Shown here piece after piece: positions 44,421-53,091 of a stretch of 64,000 nt of DNA. How positions within the stretch are numbered: the first letter of the stretch is position 1; each line of letters opens with the position of its first letter. This DNA is from Acidobacteriota bacterium. Its GTDB lineage: Bacteria > Acidobacteriota > Blastocatellia > Pyrinomonadales > Pyrinomonadaceae. The position numbers were made by a program, and so were the translations under genes. The DNA lies in the NCBI GenBank assembly GCA_016715115.1, contig JADKBM010000013.1, positions 124,001 through 188,000 of the forward strand. Reading direction: 5' to 3'. Below the pieces are notes generated by a model. It worked only from the letters and a program-made list of their open reading frames with translations. It was not told the DNA's origin and did no database searches.

Positions 44421-45863
44421 CTATTTCTTCTTGAGATCTTCCAGCCAGCTTTTGATCTGATCGACGACATTTTCGGCGCTCGGCGGATCGTAATTCGACA
44501 GTACGATCACCGTGTAGCCGCCTTCTGCGATTATTTCGATCATACCGTTGACGCCGGGCGAACCGCCGGCAAATCCAAAGCCGCCGAACTTTCCGGGCGC
44601 GCGTGGATCGTCGCCGGAGGTGTTCGGTAGCCGCAATTTTCCACTTTGCAGCGCCAGAGAGAACTTCAGCAGATCGTCGGCCGTCGAGTATCCGCCGCCC
44701 GCCGAACTGCCCCGAGCGGGCCGTGTGTCGAGATTGTTTCGGCGTTTCCTCGCAGCGCCGTCGGCGACTCCGAGCGTCGTGTAGCCTTCGGCCATATTCG
44801 GTGTTTTGCGGTCCGACTCAAACGAATCCGTATTGTTCATCCCGACCGGTTCGAAGATGTTTTTGCGGACATATTCGTAATAACTAATGCCCGAAATCTT
44901 TTCGATGATCGCCCCAAGAAGCACGTAACCGCCATTCGAATACTGGTTTCGCGTACCAGGTTCGAACGCGAGAGCCTGATCGGCAAAAAGCGGAATGAAG
45001 TCTTTGATCGATCTGAGCTTCTTCTTCGGAGTGGATTCGAATTTTGATCCGAACATATCACCGATGCCGGACGTCATTGTGAGCAGGTGTCGGATCGTAA
45101 CCTTTTCTCTGGCTTCGCTATTCGGATAATCCGGCAGAAATTTGCCGAGTTTGTCATCGATCGAAATCTTTTTTTGCTCAAGGAGTTGGCCGATCGCGAT
45201 TTGCGTGAAGACCTTATTGATAGAACCGAGGTTGAATTTGGTTTCAATGTCGTTTGCCCGTTTCGTCTCCTGATCGGCCAGCCCAAACGCCTTCCGAAAA
45301 ATCGGACCCGGTCCTTTTGCAACGAGCACGACGCCCGAAAACCGATCGTCTGCGACGAGATCGTCAAGGTATCTTGCAAGTGCGGCGGGGAATTCGGCGG
45401 CGCTCGGCGCCCGTGAATTCGATTTCGGGACAGATGACGGTGCGTTCGACATTTGGATCTGCCAACCGATGAGCTTCTGCGGCGACTGCCGCTCAAACCG
45501 GAATTTGAACGAAAGCCAGGTGCCTGTTGCGCCGCGCGCCATCAAGGAAACTTCAACGTCCTGCTTGGTTTCGATCGAAACCACTTGCTCAACTGTCAAA
45601 GTGCGGTGATCCTGGCGAATCTGCCGGTGAAAATCGAGCCGAGGAGCCACCGGACGGGCTGACAATGATTCAGCCGTCAGGTTTTGTTCAAAAAACTGTT
45701 TGAGCCTTTGTTCGTCGCCCGAGTTGAAAGCCTCGAAGTACTCGATCACCCGGCGCCCGCCTTCGAGCTTCGAAAGTTCTGAAATGTCCGGCGCTTGGGC
45801 GATTGCGGCCGACGCTGCCAAAAAGAACATCGCGATAAAGAGCAAGCTAACTGGATGTTTCAT
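44421..45863 (-). CDS. Beta-lactamase-fold serine hydrolase (class C/EstB-like), secreted
   Basis: 480 aa. A signal peptide (VSLLFIAMFFLAASAAIAQ) is followed by an extra 130-residue domain (FEAFNSGDEQRLKQFFEQ, NTF2-like) before the serine hydrolase. The S-x-x-K motif is SINK (Ser214, Lys217), with the YxN motif YSNGGY (about 318-323) and HLLTMTSGIGD and EPGTRNQYSNGGY typical of class C beta-lactamase-like esterases/D-aminopeptidases. No KTG box is evident. The physiological substrate is unknown. It is convergent with the tRNA gene, its stop lying 57 bp beyond the tRNA end. Confidence 0.88.
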   Translation of the reverse strand: MKHPVSLLFIAMFFLAASAAIAQAPDISELSKLEGGRRVIEYFEAFNSGDEQRLKQFFEQNLTAESLSARPVAPRLDFHRQIRQDHRTLTVEQVVSIETKQDVEVSLMARGATGTWLSFKFRFERQSPQKLIGWQIQMSNAPSSVPKSNSRAPSAAEFPAALARYLDDLVADDRFSGVVLVAKGPGPIFRKAFGLADQETKRANDIETKFNLGSINKVFTQIAIGQLLEQKKISIDDKLGKFLPDYPNSEAREKVTIRHLLTMTSGIGDMFGSKFESTPKKKLRSIKDFIPLFADQALAFEPGTRNQYSNGGYVLLGAIIEKISGISYYEYVRKNIFEPVGMNNTDSFESDRKTPNMAEGYTTLGVADGAARKRRNNLDTRPARGSSAGGGYSTADDLLKFSLALQSGKLRLPNTSGDDPRAPGKFGGFGFAGGSPGVNGMIEIIAEGGYTVIVLSNYDPPSAENVVDQIKSWLEDLKKK

Positions 45864-45955
45864 ATTCGGGTATTGTGCCTGACGTGTCGGCGAAAAGGAT
45901 TAAGAACGTGCAAAGAATTTGTAAACAATGTAAATTCCGACCCCCGGAACGCGAC

Positions 45956-45983
45956 AAAGGCAGCCGTGGCATTGGCTGCCTTT
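45956..45983. terminator. Perfect inverted repeat, probable bidirectional terminator
   Basis: AAAGGCAGCC and GGCTGCCTTT flank an 8-bp loop. It lies between the beta-lactamase-like gene start and the 3' end of the CPMK-repeat gene and would terminate the latter on the minus strand. No long T run follows on the plus strand. Confidence 0.5.
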
Positions 45984-46052
45984 GTCGTTTCGAAAAGGAG
46001 AAAAATAATGTCAGCCTCGCTTGTTTGCGGAAAGCGCGGCTGCTACAGCAGT

Positions 46053-46484
46053 CTAGTCCGTCGCGGGTTTTTCCGTTGACGGTTTTTCGCGCATTTTCTT
46101 CATCGGGCAGTTGTCCGGCGAAGAATCCTCGCTTTTGGCTTTCATCGGGCAGTTGTCGCAAGACATCTTTTCCGAATCGGCCTTCTTGTCCTTCATCGGG
46201 CAGTTGTCACAAGACATCTTCTCCGAATCGGACATCTTATCTTTCATCGGGCAATTGTCGTGTTTCGACGCTTGTTCCGAATCAGACATCTTCGACTTCA
46301 TCGGGCAATTGTCGTGTTTCGACATCTGTTCCGAATCAGACTTCTTATCCTTCATCGGGCACGAATCGCTCTTCATACAGCAATCCGCGGTACCCAATTT
46401 GGCGGAATTCGATTGATTGAGAGCATAAACCGCCATCGCGAGCGCGAATACAACGGTGAATGCGATTATTGCCTTGATCTTCAT
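46053..46484 (-). CDS. Secreted Cys/Met-rich repeat protein, possible metal binder
   Basis: 143 aa with a signal peptide (MKIKAIIAFTVVFALAMAVYA). The mature part contains six CPMK motifs in 17 to 18-residue repeats of the form DNCPMKDKMSDSEKMSC, plus a CC pair near the start. Cys, Met, His and acidic residues spaced this way fit copper/silver or other soft-metal sequestration in the periplasm, but no known family was recognised. The DNA repeat gives it low complexity. A perfect hairpin 70 bp downstream may terminate it. No metal transporter or regulator gene is adjacent. Confidence 0.75.
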   Translation of the reverse strand: MKIKAIIAFTVVFALAMAVYALNQSNSAKLGTADCCMKSDSCPMKDKKSDSEQMSKHDNCPMKSKMSDSEQASKHDNCPMKDKMSDSEKMSCDNCPMKDKKADSEKMSCDNCPMKAKSEDSSPDNCPMKKMREKPSTEKPATD

Positions 46485-46921
46485 ACTACGATTAATTTAC
46501 ACGCGCGGTCCGATTTCGTCCACTAGCGGCGCTTGCCGTCAAGGCGTTGCGCGATTCGCGCGGGTCCTGAGAACCGATACGAATTCGAGCGCGGATCGGA
46601 ATTCGGTTCCGACCGCCGCAAATTCAGCCTGAGACCAAAGACCGGGCCGCGCCCGAATTCGAATCAGTTCCGAAAGATGTTTCGTGTTCCGCAACTCGTT
46701 GGTTTGACTTGACTACCGGTTTTGATTCGGAGGAGGCCCCGGGCTTTTCAGTATTGTCGGAACTAAAAACGCCGTTGACGTACGTCGCCAGCGACGAACT
46801 GAAGATTCTTTCCGGGTTCTTTCTCGGTTGTGGAGCAATCCGAAACATCAACTCCAGTTTAGAGCCTGAGAGCGAAAAGATAAATGATTAACTCAATTAA
46901 TAAATGCCGCGCGGTAAACAA
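46485..46921. other. 437-bp intergenic region, no gene supported
   Basis: The spacer lies between the CPMK-repeat gene and rpiB-like gene, both minus strand. I see no credible open frame, tandem repeat or RNA structure. Short frames here lack ribosome sites. Confidence 0.6.
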
Positions 46922-47695
46922 CTATTTCTTATATTCCCGTTCAACGGCGTCGATCTTCCCGACTCTTTTGAGGTGACGCTCTTCGGAAATGTCGGAAGTG
47001 AGAAAAGCCATTACGATATCGCGAATCTCGTCGACCGTGTTCTGACCGCTGCCGAGTGTCAATACGTTGGCGCCATTGTGCTCGCGGGAGTTCCTGGCGA
47101 GCGCCGGCGAATAACACGCCGCGGCGCGGACGTTCGGAACTTTGTTGGCGGTCATCGCCGAGCCGATACCGGCGCCGTCGATGATGATCCCGACGTCTGT
47201 CTGACGGCGCGACACCGCGAACGCAACGGCGTGGGCAAAATCCGGATAGTCGACCGCTTCTTTTGAATCCGTTCCGAAATCGCGGACATTAAGTCCGAGT
47301 TCGGTGAGAAAAACGAGCAGTTTTTCCTTGTATTCGAAGCCGCCGTGATCACAGCCGACGGCGACGCTTCTGACCTTCGTTGTTGCGCGCCGCGACTCTT
47401 TTTTGATCAAAACGATCCCGCGCTCGCGGACCAGATCTTCCGCAAGCGGCGTGAACTTCGCGTTTGCGGCGATCCGGAGCTTTGACCCCGGTTCGAGCCC
47501 GCGAAGATCGTCTTCAGTGATCAGGCTCCTCGCGGATTCGTCGCGATCAAACTCCCTTCCCACCTTATTCTGCAGCGAATTGACGACGACGTGTTCGATC
47601 GAATTCACTTTCGGCTTTTCTTCGGACGGGACGGCCGACAGGACCTGCCTGACCAGTTCGCGGACGCGGTCTCTTGTTTCATTGTTGTCAGCCAT
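46922..47695 (-). CDS. RpiB/LacAB-type sugar-phosphate isomerase with N-terminal microcompartment-type extension
   Basis: 257 aa from the ATG at 47695, against about 150 for RpiB. Residues about 105-257 carry the RpiB fold: VGCDHGGFEYKEKL, DYPDFAHAVA and GAGIGSAMTANKVPNVRAA. The usual catalytic Cys before GTGIG is Asp here. Residues 5-22 (NETRDRVRELVRQVLSAV) form an amphipathic helix like bacterial microcompartment encapsulation peptides. Residues about 55-95 contain LITEDDLRGLEPGSKLRIA and FTPLAEDLVRERGI, seen in microcompartment-associated enzymes. Cargo targeting is therefore plausible, yet no shell gene is in this window. It is divergent from hpt. Confidence 0.8.
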   Translation of the reverse strand: MADNNETRDRVRELVRQVLSAVPSEEKPKVNSIEHVVVNSLQNKVGREFDRDESARSLITEDDLRGLEPGSKLRIAANAKFTPLAEDLVRERGIVLIKKESRRATTKVRSVAVGCDHGGFEYKEKLLVFLTELGLNVRDFGTDSKEAVDYPDFAHAVAFAVSRRQTDVGIIIDGAGIGSAMTANKVPNVRAAACYSPALARNSREHNGANVLTLGSGQNTVDEIRDIVMAFLTSDISEERHLKRVGKIDAVEREYKK

Positions 47696-47767
47696 AAGCG
47701 CGGGTTTGACCTTTGGGCGATGCTCCAATAGTATTTCTAAAAATCCATTCAATCTTAAACGAAAACT

Positions 47768-48340
47768 ATGTCAACGCAAAAAGTCGCCGAGTTTACCGAA
47801 TTTACCAATCCGAACCTCGAAGTTATGTACTCGGCCGATGACATCAGGTCGCGAGTCGCCGAACTCGGCCGACAGATCACGTCCGATTACGCGGGCCGCG
47901 AGCTTGTTTTGGTTGGCGTTCTGAAAGGATCCGTGATCTTCCTGTCGGATCTGATGCGCGAGATCGATCTTGACCTGACGATCGATTTTATGTCGGTTTC
48001 GAGTTACAAAGACGGCACGGTTTCATCGGGCGATGTCGAGATTCTCAAGGATCTGACGCATCCGATCCGCGGCAAGGAAGTGATCGTCGTTGAAGACATC
48101 ATCGACACCGGGTTGACGCTTTTCCGCTTGATGGAAATACTCGGCTCCCGCGGCGCGAATTCCCTGAAGATCGCGACGCTTCTCGACAAACCCGAACCGC
48201 GGATCAAGACCGAACTCGTCATCGACTACTGCGGTTTTCAGATTCCGAACAAGTTCGTCGTCGGCTATGGCCTCGATGCCGCCAACCGTTACCGCAATCT
48301 GCCGTTCATTGCGGTCGTCAAAAACCCGGATATCATCTGA
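47768..48340 (+). CDS. hpt: Hypoxanthine phosphoribosyltransferase
   Basis: 190 aa. The PRPP-binding motif VIVVEDIIDTGLTL (about 112-125) and an N-terminal KGS substrate loop (VLKGSVIFLSDL) are seen, with DFMSVSSYKDGTVSSG at the flexible loop. The C-terminal VVGYGLDAANRYRNLP is diagnostic of bacterial HPRT. It salvages hypoxanthine and guanine in the cytoplasm. It is divergent from the rpiB-like gene across 72 bp and is followed at once by a 270-bp repeat array. The ATG is preceded by an A-rich stretch without a strong site. Confidence 0.95.
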   Translation: MSTQKVAEFTEFTNPNLEVMYSADDIRSRVAELGRQITSDYAGRELVLVGVLKGSVIFLSDLMREIDLDLTIDFMSVSSYKDGTVSSGDVEILKDLTHPIRGKEVIVVEDIIDTGLTLFRLMEILGSRGANSLKIATLLDKPEPRIKTELVIDYCGFQIPNKFVVGYGLDAANRYRNLPFIAVVKNPDII

Positions 48341-48344
48341 GTCC

Positions 48345-48618
48345 AAGAATTCCAGAGATTCCAGAGATTCCAGAGATTCCAGAATTCCAGAGATTCCAGA
48401 ATTCCAGAGATTCCAGAGATTCCAGAATTCCAGAATTCCAGAGATTCCAGAATTCCAGAATTCCAGAGATTCCAGAGATTCCAGAATTCCAGAGATTCCA
48501 GGGATTCCAGAGATTCCAGAATTCCAGAGATTCCAGAATTCCGGAGATTCCAGAGATTCCAGAATTCCAGAGATTCCAGAGATTCCAGAGATTCCAGAGA
48601 TTCCAGAGATTCCAGAGA
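48345..48618. repeat. Array of AGAGATTCC / AGAATTCC units
   Basis: Nine- and eight-bp units (AGAGATTCC and AGAATTCC) alternate irregularly over about 270 bp directly after hpt. It has one orientation only. Diverged GGAATCTTGG words continue to about 48675. It differs in unit length from the heptamer families. Confidence 0.95.
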
Positions 48619-48852
48619 CGCCGGTGTTCGAAAGTTCTGAAATTTGGAATCTTGGAACCTGGAATCTTGATTTGTCGGAGCGGACGGAATCCCGAATAGT
48701 TCGAACTTGAAATCGTTGAGATTTGCGATAGAATTGTCGCATTCGGACGAATTCTATCGGCGGCGACCCGTGCCGTCAGCGCGCTCAAACCCTCGCCCGG
48801 ATTACAACGGGGTCTCATTCCCCGCAAACACTCAGAACTAAAGGAGAATCAA

Positions 48853-49344
48853 ATGAATACACTCGCACCGGTGTTATGTCTGTTCTTTCAGATATTCACA
48901 CTCACATTTCTCGCGAATCCCGCGGGTTTCCAGGTAACGTTCAAGTCCCGTTCGACTGTCGTCGTCGATTTTTCGGGCGAGGGACGTTACGAAGTTTTTC
49001 CGAGCTCAAAATGGCAATTTTTCGGTCCGGTGAGATCGATCACACTTATCGAAGGACAGAAGATCGTTGCCACCGCAACCGCGGTCCTCGGAACCAACTC
49101 AGGGAAGACGCGGGCCGCGACCGCGCTGTGCCATCAGGCATCCGCCAACGGGCCGATCATTCCCTTCGTCGCAGACAATCACCTGAATGTGGACGTCGAT
49201 GCGGTTCGACGGCCATATTCCGTTACCGGAACTGTTTCTTTACCCGCCGGAACCTATTCAATCGGCTACTGTCTTGTTAACTCCGGTTCGGAAGTGATCG
49301 GGAACAACAATTACGTCAACGGCTGGGCGATGACGACGGACTAG
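48853..49344 (+). CDS. Small secreted protein of unknown function
   Basis: 163 aa, AAAGGAG upstream. A signal peptide (LCLFFQIFTLTFLANPAG) is followed by a beta-rich domain with aromatic and Val residues (STVVVDFSGEGRYEVFPS, KIVATATAVLG, TVSLPAGTYSIGYCLVNSG). Two Cys (ATALCHQ and GYCLV) may form a disulfide. No family was recognised. A ribosome site and signal peptide make it a real gene, though it stands alone between repeat arrays. Confidence 0.75.
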   Translation: MNTLAPVLCLFFQIFTLTFLANPAGFQVTFKSRSTVVVDFSGEGRYEVFPSSKWQFFGPVRSITLIEGQKIVATATAVLGTNSGKTRAATALCHQASANGPIIPFVADNHLNVDVDAVRRPYSVTGTVSLPAGTYSIGYCLVNSGSEVIGNNNYVNGWAMTTD

Positions 49345-49350
49345 AAAGGT

Positions 49351-49551
49351 TTTGCCACGAAACTCACGAATAACACGAATCTGGTTTGGCCGCTTGGTTT
49401 GAGAGATCAAGTCGCGGCCGAGGCGCCGCTTAACGGCGACGTCGTAGCGGTGAACGAGTCAGTACCGCCTGCGTTAGCGGGCGGGTAACCTCGGCGAACA
49501 GACTTTCCGAGATCAATTCGCAATCTTGCCGAATGCGTGAAATTCGTGGCG
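49351..49551. repeat. Inverted CACGAA repeat flanking the GxxExxY gene
   Basis: GCCACGAAACTCACGAATAACACGAAT opens at 49351 and GCGTGAAATTCGTGGCGAAAT closes at about 49532-49552 in the opposite orientation. The 150-bp centre holds no gene. The same words occur in the tandem repeats downstream (49966-50515), so the GxxExxY gene is bracketed by this family. Confidence 0.85.
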
Positions 49552-49577
49552 AAATCCAATTAACAAGGAGAAATGAA

Positions 49578-49955
49578 ATGCTCACAGAAAAAGTTCTTTA
49601 TCCCGAACTTTCATATCGGATCGTCGGCCTTGCAATGCAGGTCCACCGGGAACTTGGCTATGGCTTTTTGGAAAAAGTCTACGAAAACTCGCTGATGGTA
49701 TTATTGCGCCAAAACTCGATCGAGGCCGAGCAGTCGGTTGATATTAAGGTCAGATTTCAGGGCGTGATCGTCGGTGACTATGAGTCGGACATCATAGTTG
49801 ACCGAAAGATCATCCTGGAGTTGAAGTCCGCGAAGTCGATTTCCGGCGCTCATCGGGCTCAAACCCTGAACTATTTGAAAGCGACCGGATTCCGGTTGGG
49901 AATCCTGTTGAACTTTGGACAAAACGGACTCGAATCCGAACGTCTAATTTTTTGA
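49578..49955 (+). CDS. GxxExxY family protein (PD-(D/E)XK nuclease-like fold)
   Basis: 125 aa from the ATG at 49578 (AACAAGGAGAAATGAA site). The family motif is GYGFLEKVYENSL, with G-x-x-E-x-x-Y. Downstream ESDIIVDRKIILELKSAKSI gives D..ExK, the catalytic triad pattern of PD-(D/E)XK nucleases, followed by QTLNYLKATGFRLGILLNFG. The family is widespread and of unproven function. It lies between CACGAATTTCACGAA-type repeats on both sides. Whether the protein acts on these repeats is not known. Confidence 0.9.
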   Translation: MLTEKVLYPELSYRIVGLAMQVHRELGYGFLEKVYENSLMVLLRQNSIEAEQSVDIKVRFQGVIVGDYESDIIVDRKIILELKSAKSISGAHRAQTLNYLKATGFRLGILLNFGQNGLESERLIF

Positions 49956-49965
49956 GGCTTGGATC

Positions 49966-50515
49966 GCCACGAATTTCACGAATTTCACGAATGCTTTTTT
50001 CCAAAAGGCCGAGCACTCAAACAGGAGCCGCCAACCTTAGAAAAAAAGAAAGAGAATTAGTGAAATTAGTGAAATTCGTGGCAAAACACCCCAAACGGAC
50101 TCGACGCCACGAATTTCACGAAATGCTTTTTTCCAAAACGCCGAGCACTCAAACAGGAGCTGCCAACCTTGGAAAACAAGAAAAGAATTAGTGAAATTAG
50201 TGAAATTCGTGGCAAAACACCCCAAACGGACTCGACGCCACGAATTTCACGAAATGCTTTTTTCCAAAACGCCGAGCACTCAAACAGGAGCTGCCAACCT
50301 TGGAAAACAAGAAAAAGAATTAGTGAAATTAGTGAAATTCGTGGCAAAACACCCCAAACGGACTCGAGCCGGATTGCCTTGCATCGCCACGAATGTCACG
50401 AATTTCACGAAATGCTTTTTTCCAAAACGCCGAGCACTCAAACAGGAGCTGCCAACCTTGGAAAACAAGAAAAAGAATTAGTGAAATTAGTGAAATTCGT
50501 GGCAAAACACCCTTG
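49966..50515. repeat. Four tandem copies of a 131-149 bp palindromic unit
   Basis: Copies begin at 49966, 50106, 50237 and 50386, each opening GCCACGAATTTCACGAA and closing TTAGTGAAATTCGTGGC. A conserved core (AGCACTCAAACAGGAG, CTGCCAACCTTGGAAAAC) lies between. Each copy is a self-complementary element and could fold as a hairpin. Copies 2 and 3 are almost identical, copy 1 is most diverged. The spacer CCCCAAACGGACTCGA joins them. Confidence 0.9.
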
Positions 50516-50521
50516 AAATCG

Positions 50522-50929
50522 TCATCGTTTTTCCGTGGGATAACCCGCTTTGGTCCAAGCGTTGGTTCCGCCCTGAACGTTGAAGACTTGGGTAAACCCA
50601 TTCCTTTCAAGCGTTTCGGAAGCTATTTGCGACCGTCTGCCGGTCTGGCAAATGATGTAAACAGGCTTCGATTTATCGAGATTCACAAGCTCGGTTTCGA
50701 CCGTTTCAAGCGGGATGTTGACGGCTTTCGCCGCGTGTTCGGCGTTGAATTCCTCGGGCGAACGCACGTCGATGAACTGCGCTTTCTTCGCCTCGATCTC
50801 GGTCTTCGCGGTTTCAACCGATACCTGTTGGATCGCCGAAGGAAGCGGAACCTCGACGACCTTCGCCTCCTGGCATCCGACACTGAACGCGAAAACTATC
50901 GCGATCACAAAAACTCCAAGATACTTCAT
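50522..50929 (-). CDS. Rhodanese-domain lipoprotein
   Basis: 135 aa from the ATG at 50929, with CCGGAGGAATT upstream. A lipoprotein signal peptide has lipobox FSVGC (Cys19). The rhodanese domain has QFIDVRSPEEFN and the active site CQTGRRS with Cys94. It is likely anchored facing the periplasm, where it could bind sulfane sulfur. Its start overlaps the stop of the second rhodanese gene, so both are one operon. It is 7 bp beyond the CACGAA repeat cluster. Confidence 0.9.
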   Translation of the reverse strand: MKYLGVFVIAIVFAFSVGCQEAKVVEVPLPSAIQQVSVETAKTEIEAKKAQFIDVRSPEEFNAEHAAKAVNIPLETVETELVNLDKSKPVYIICQTGRRSQIASETLERNGFTQVFNVQGGTNAWTKAGYPTEKR

Positions 50930-51297
50930 AATTCCTCCGGTTCGATCGGTGCGCCCGACTCCTTCCAGGCGGTCCAACCGCCGATCATCGAATGCACGTT
51001 AGTGTAACCCATCGTCTGAAGATTGTCGGCGGCCATCGCCGACCGGAATCCGCCACCGCAATACAATATCAACTCGATGCCTTTGTCCGGGAACGTTTGC
51101 ACCGCGTCGCGTTCGATAATGCCGCGGCCCATATGCCGGGCGCCGCCGGCGTGCGCCGCGTCCCATTCGTTGTCTTCGCGGACATCGATCAAAACGGCAC
51201 CGGCTTTCATACGTTCAATTGCCGCCTCGATCGTGATCTCGCTGACGCGCGATCTCGATTTTTCGACAAGTTCGAGAAACTCTTCGGAATGGATCAT
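50926..51297 (-). CDS. Rhodanese-domain protein
   Basis: 123 aa, no signal peptide. AVLIDVREDNEWD and the active-site loop CGGGFRS (Cys80) identify a single rhodanese domain. The N-terminal 25 residues are a helical extension. It is probably a cytoplasmic partner of the lipoprotein rhodanese encoded immediately downstream (4-bp overlap). The gene starts opposite a long heptamer array that separates it from divergent lpd. Confidence 0.9.
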   Translation of the reverse strand: MIHSEEFLELVEKSRSRVSEITIEAAIERMKAGAVLIDVREDNEWDAAHAGGARHMGRGIIERDAVQTFPDKGIELILYCGGGFRSAMAADNLQTMGYTNVHSMIGGWTAWKESGAPIEPEEL

Positions 51298-51338
51298 ATT
51301 CCTATTTTACATTTGTGAATGGCGAGGAGGTAGTGGGC

Positions 51339-51594
51339 AGTGCAAAGTGGAGCAGTGCAAAGTGCAGAGTGCAAGTTGACTTCCAATCGTCATCCAACAT
51401 ACTTTCTGCACTCTGCACTCTGCACTCTGCACTCTGCACTCTGCACTCTGCACTCTGCACTCTGCACTCTGCACTCTGCACTCTGCACTCTGCACTCTGC
51501 ACTCTGCACTCTGCACTCTGCACTCTGCACTCTGCACTCTGCACTCTGCACTCTGCACTCTGCACTCTGCACTCTGCACTCTGCACTCTGCACT
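51339..51594. repeat. Heptamer array of nearly perfect CTCTGCA units between divergent genes
   Basis: A short AGTGCAA arm (51339-51372) is followed at about 51406-51594 by some 26 perfect CTCTGCA units. The single perfect long arm suggests recent expansion. This array lies between divergent promoters of the rhodanese and lpd genes, unlike the convergent-site arrays. Confidence 0.97.
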
Positions 51595-51675
51595 ATCCTC
51601 TCGCCTTCTCTTTTTCTTTCACGCCAAAACTTTTATACTTACTCGTTTGATTATACAGACAACAAGAGGATCTTT

Positions 51676-53085
51676 ATGGCAGAACAATTTGACGTTGTAA
51701 TTATCGGATCGGGACCGGGCGGATACGTCGCGGCGGTGCGCGGTTCGCAGATGGGGTTGAAGGTCGCGTTGATCGAAAAGGAAGCTGACGCGCGGCTCGG
51801 CGGAACCTGCGGACTTCGCGGATGCATCCCGACGAAAGCGCTTTTGAATGCGGCGCATCTTTATGAAAAGGCACAGCATTTTGAGAATTTCGGGCTCAAG
51901 GCCGAAGGCTTGAGCTACGACTTCGAAAAGGTCCAGGAATACAAATCGGGCGTCGTCGCCAAAAACTCGGCCGGTGTCACGTATTTGATGAAGAAGAACA
52001 AAGTCACTGTTTTCAATGGTTTCGGACGCATCGCCGGAAAAGGCAAGGTCGAGGTCGCGTACGCCGACGGCAAAAAGGAAACGGTTGATGCCAAGAACAT
52101 CATCATCGCCACCGGCTCGGTCGTTCGCCCGATCCCCGGATTCGAGGTCGACGGCAAACAGGTCGTCAACTCCGATCAGATCCTCGAACTCAACCACGTT
52201 CCGAAATCGATGGTCGTTCTCGGCTCCGGCGCGGTTGGCGTCGAGTTCGCCAGCGTTTATTCCCGCTTCGGATGCGAAACGACGGTCGTCGAACTCCTCG
52301 ACCGGATTGTTCCGCTCGAAGATGCGGATGTTTCGAAAGAACTTGAACGCGCTTTCAAAAAGCGCGGCATCAAGTGCATGACCGGCGTCAAGATGGATAA
52401 GATGACGAAGTCAAAGTCGGGCGTCAAGGTTTCGGGCAAGGATTCGAAGGGCAAACACGTCGAACTCGAAGCCGAAATGCTTCTCGTCGCCATCGGCCGG
52501 ATGCCTTATCTCGAAAAACTCGGGCTCGAAAACACGAAGGTCGTCGTCAATCCGCGCGGCACGGTCAAGGTCAATGAGTATTGCGAGACGGACGAACCGA
52601 ACGTCTATGCGATCGGCGACGTCATCGACACCGCGTGGCTCGCTCATCTCGCGTCGAAGGAAGGCTGTCTCGTCGTCGAACGGATCGCCGGCAAAAAGGT
52701 CGAGCCGATCAACCAGCGCCTGGTCCCGAACTGCACATATTGCGATCCGGAAGTCGCGAGCGTCGGACTGACCGAAGCCAAGGCGAAAGAAGCCGGATAC
52801 GACGTCAAGGTCGGTAAATTCCCATTCTCGGCAAGCGGCAAGGCGCGAATCCTCGGCGAGACCGACGGATTTATCAAGATCGTCGCCGAGAAAAAATACG
52901 ACGAAGTCCTCGGCGTCCACATCATCGGTCCGCACGCGACCGAACTTCTCGCCGAAGCCTGCGTCGCGATGAGCCTCGAAGCGACGGCCGAGTCGATCGC
53001 GAACACGATCCACGCGCACCCGACCGTTTCCGAATCAATGATGGAAGCCGCCGAAGGTGTCCACGATCTGACGATTCATATGTAG
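51676..53085 (+). CDS. lpdA: Dihydrolipoyl dehydrogenase
   Basis: 469 aa from the ATG at 51676 (AGAGGA upstream); the longer frame upstream is only the repeat array. FAD GSGPGGYVAA (11-20), redox-active Cys45 and Cys50 in GGTCGLRGCIPTKAL, the NAD domain LGSGAVGVEFASVYSRFG, and the C-terminal HAHPTVSESMMEA with the catalytic His. It recycles lipoamide in 2-oxoacid dehydrogenases or glycine cleavage. The E1/E2 genes are not adjacent. A terminator follows at 53137-53175. Confidence 0.95.
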   Translation: MAEQFDVVIIGSGPGGYVAAVRGSQMGLKVALIEKEADARLGGTCGLRGCIPTKALLNAAHLYEKAQHFENFGLKAEGLSYDFEKVQEYKSGVVAKNSAGVTYLMKKNKVTVFNGFGRIAGKGKVEVAYADGKKETVDAKNIIIATGSVVRPIPGFEVDGKQVVNSDQILELNHVPKSMVVLGSGAVGVEFASVYSRFGCETTVVELLDRIVPLEDADVSKELERAFKKRGIKCMTGVKMDKMTKSKSGVKVSGKDSKGKHVELEAEMLLVAIGRMPYLEKLGLENTKVVVNPRGTVKVNEYCETDEPNVYAIGDVIDTAWLAHLASKEGCLVVERIAGKKVEPINQRLVPNCTYCDPEVASVGLTEAKAKEAGYDVKVGKFPFSASGKARILGETDGFIKIVAEKKYDEVLGVHIIGPHATELLAEACVAMSLEATAESIANTIHAHPTVSESMMEAAEGVHDLTIHM

Positions 53086-53091
53086 TCAGTG

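Noticed and set aside
49966..50515. CRISPR array
   Set aside because: Repeats of 131-149 bp with identical cores and no variable spacers, and no cas genes.
51340..51675. Upstream extension of lpd through the CTCTGCA array
   Set aside because: The extension is purely repeat-coded. The ATG at 51676 has a ribosome site and begins the FAD motif.
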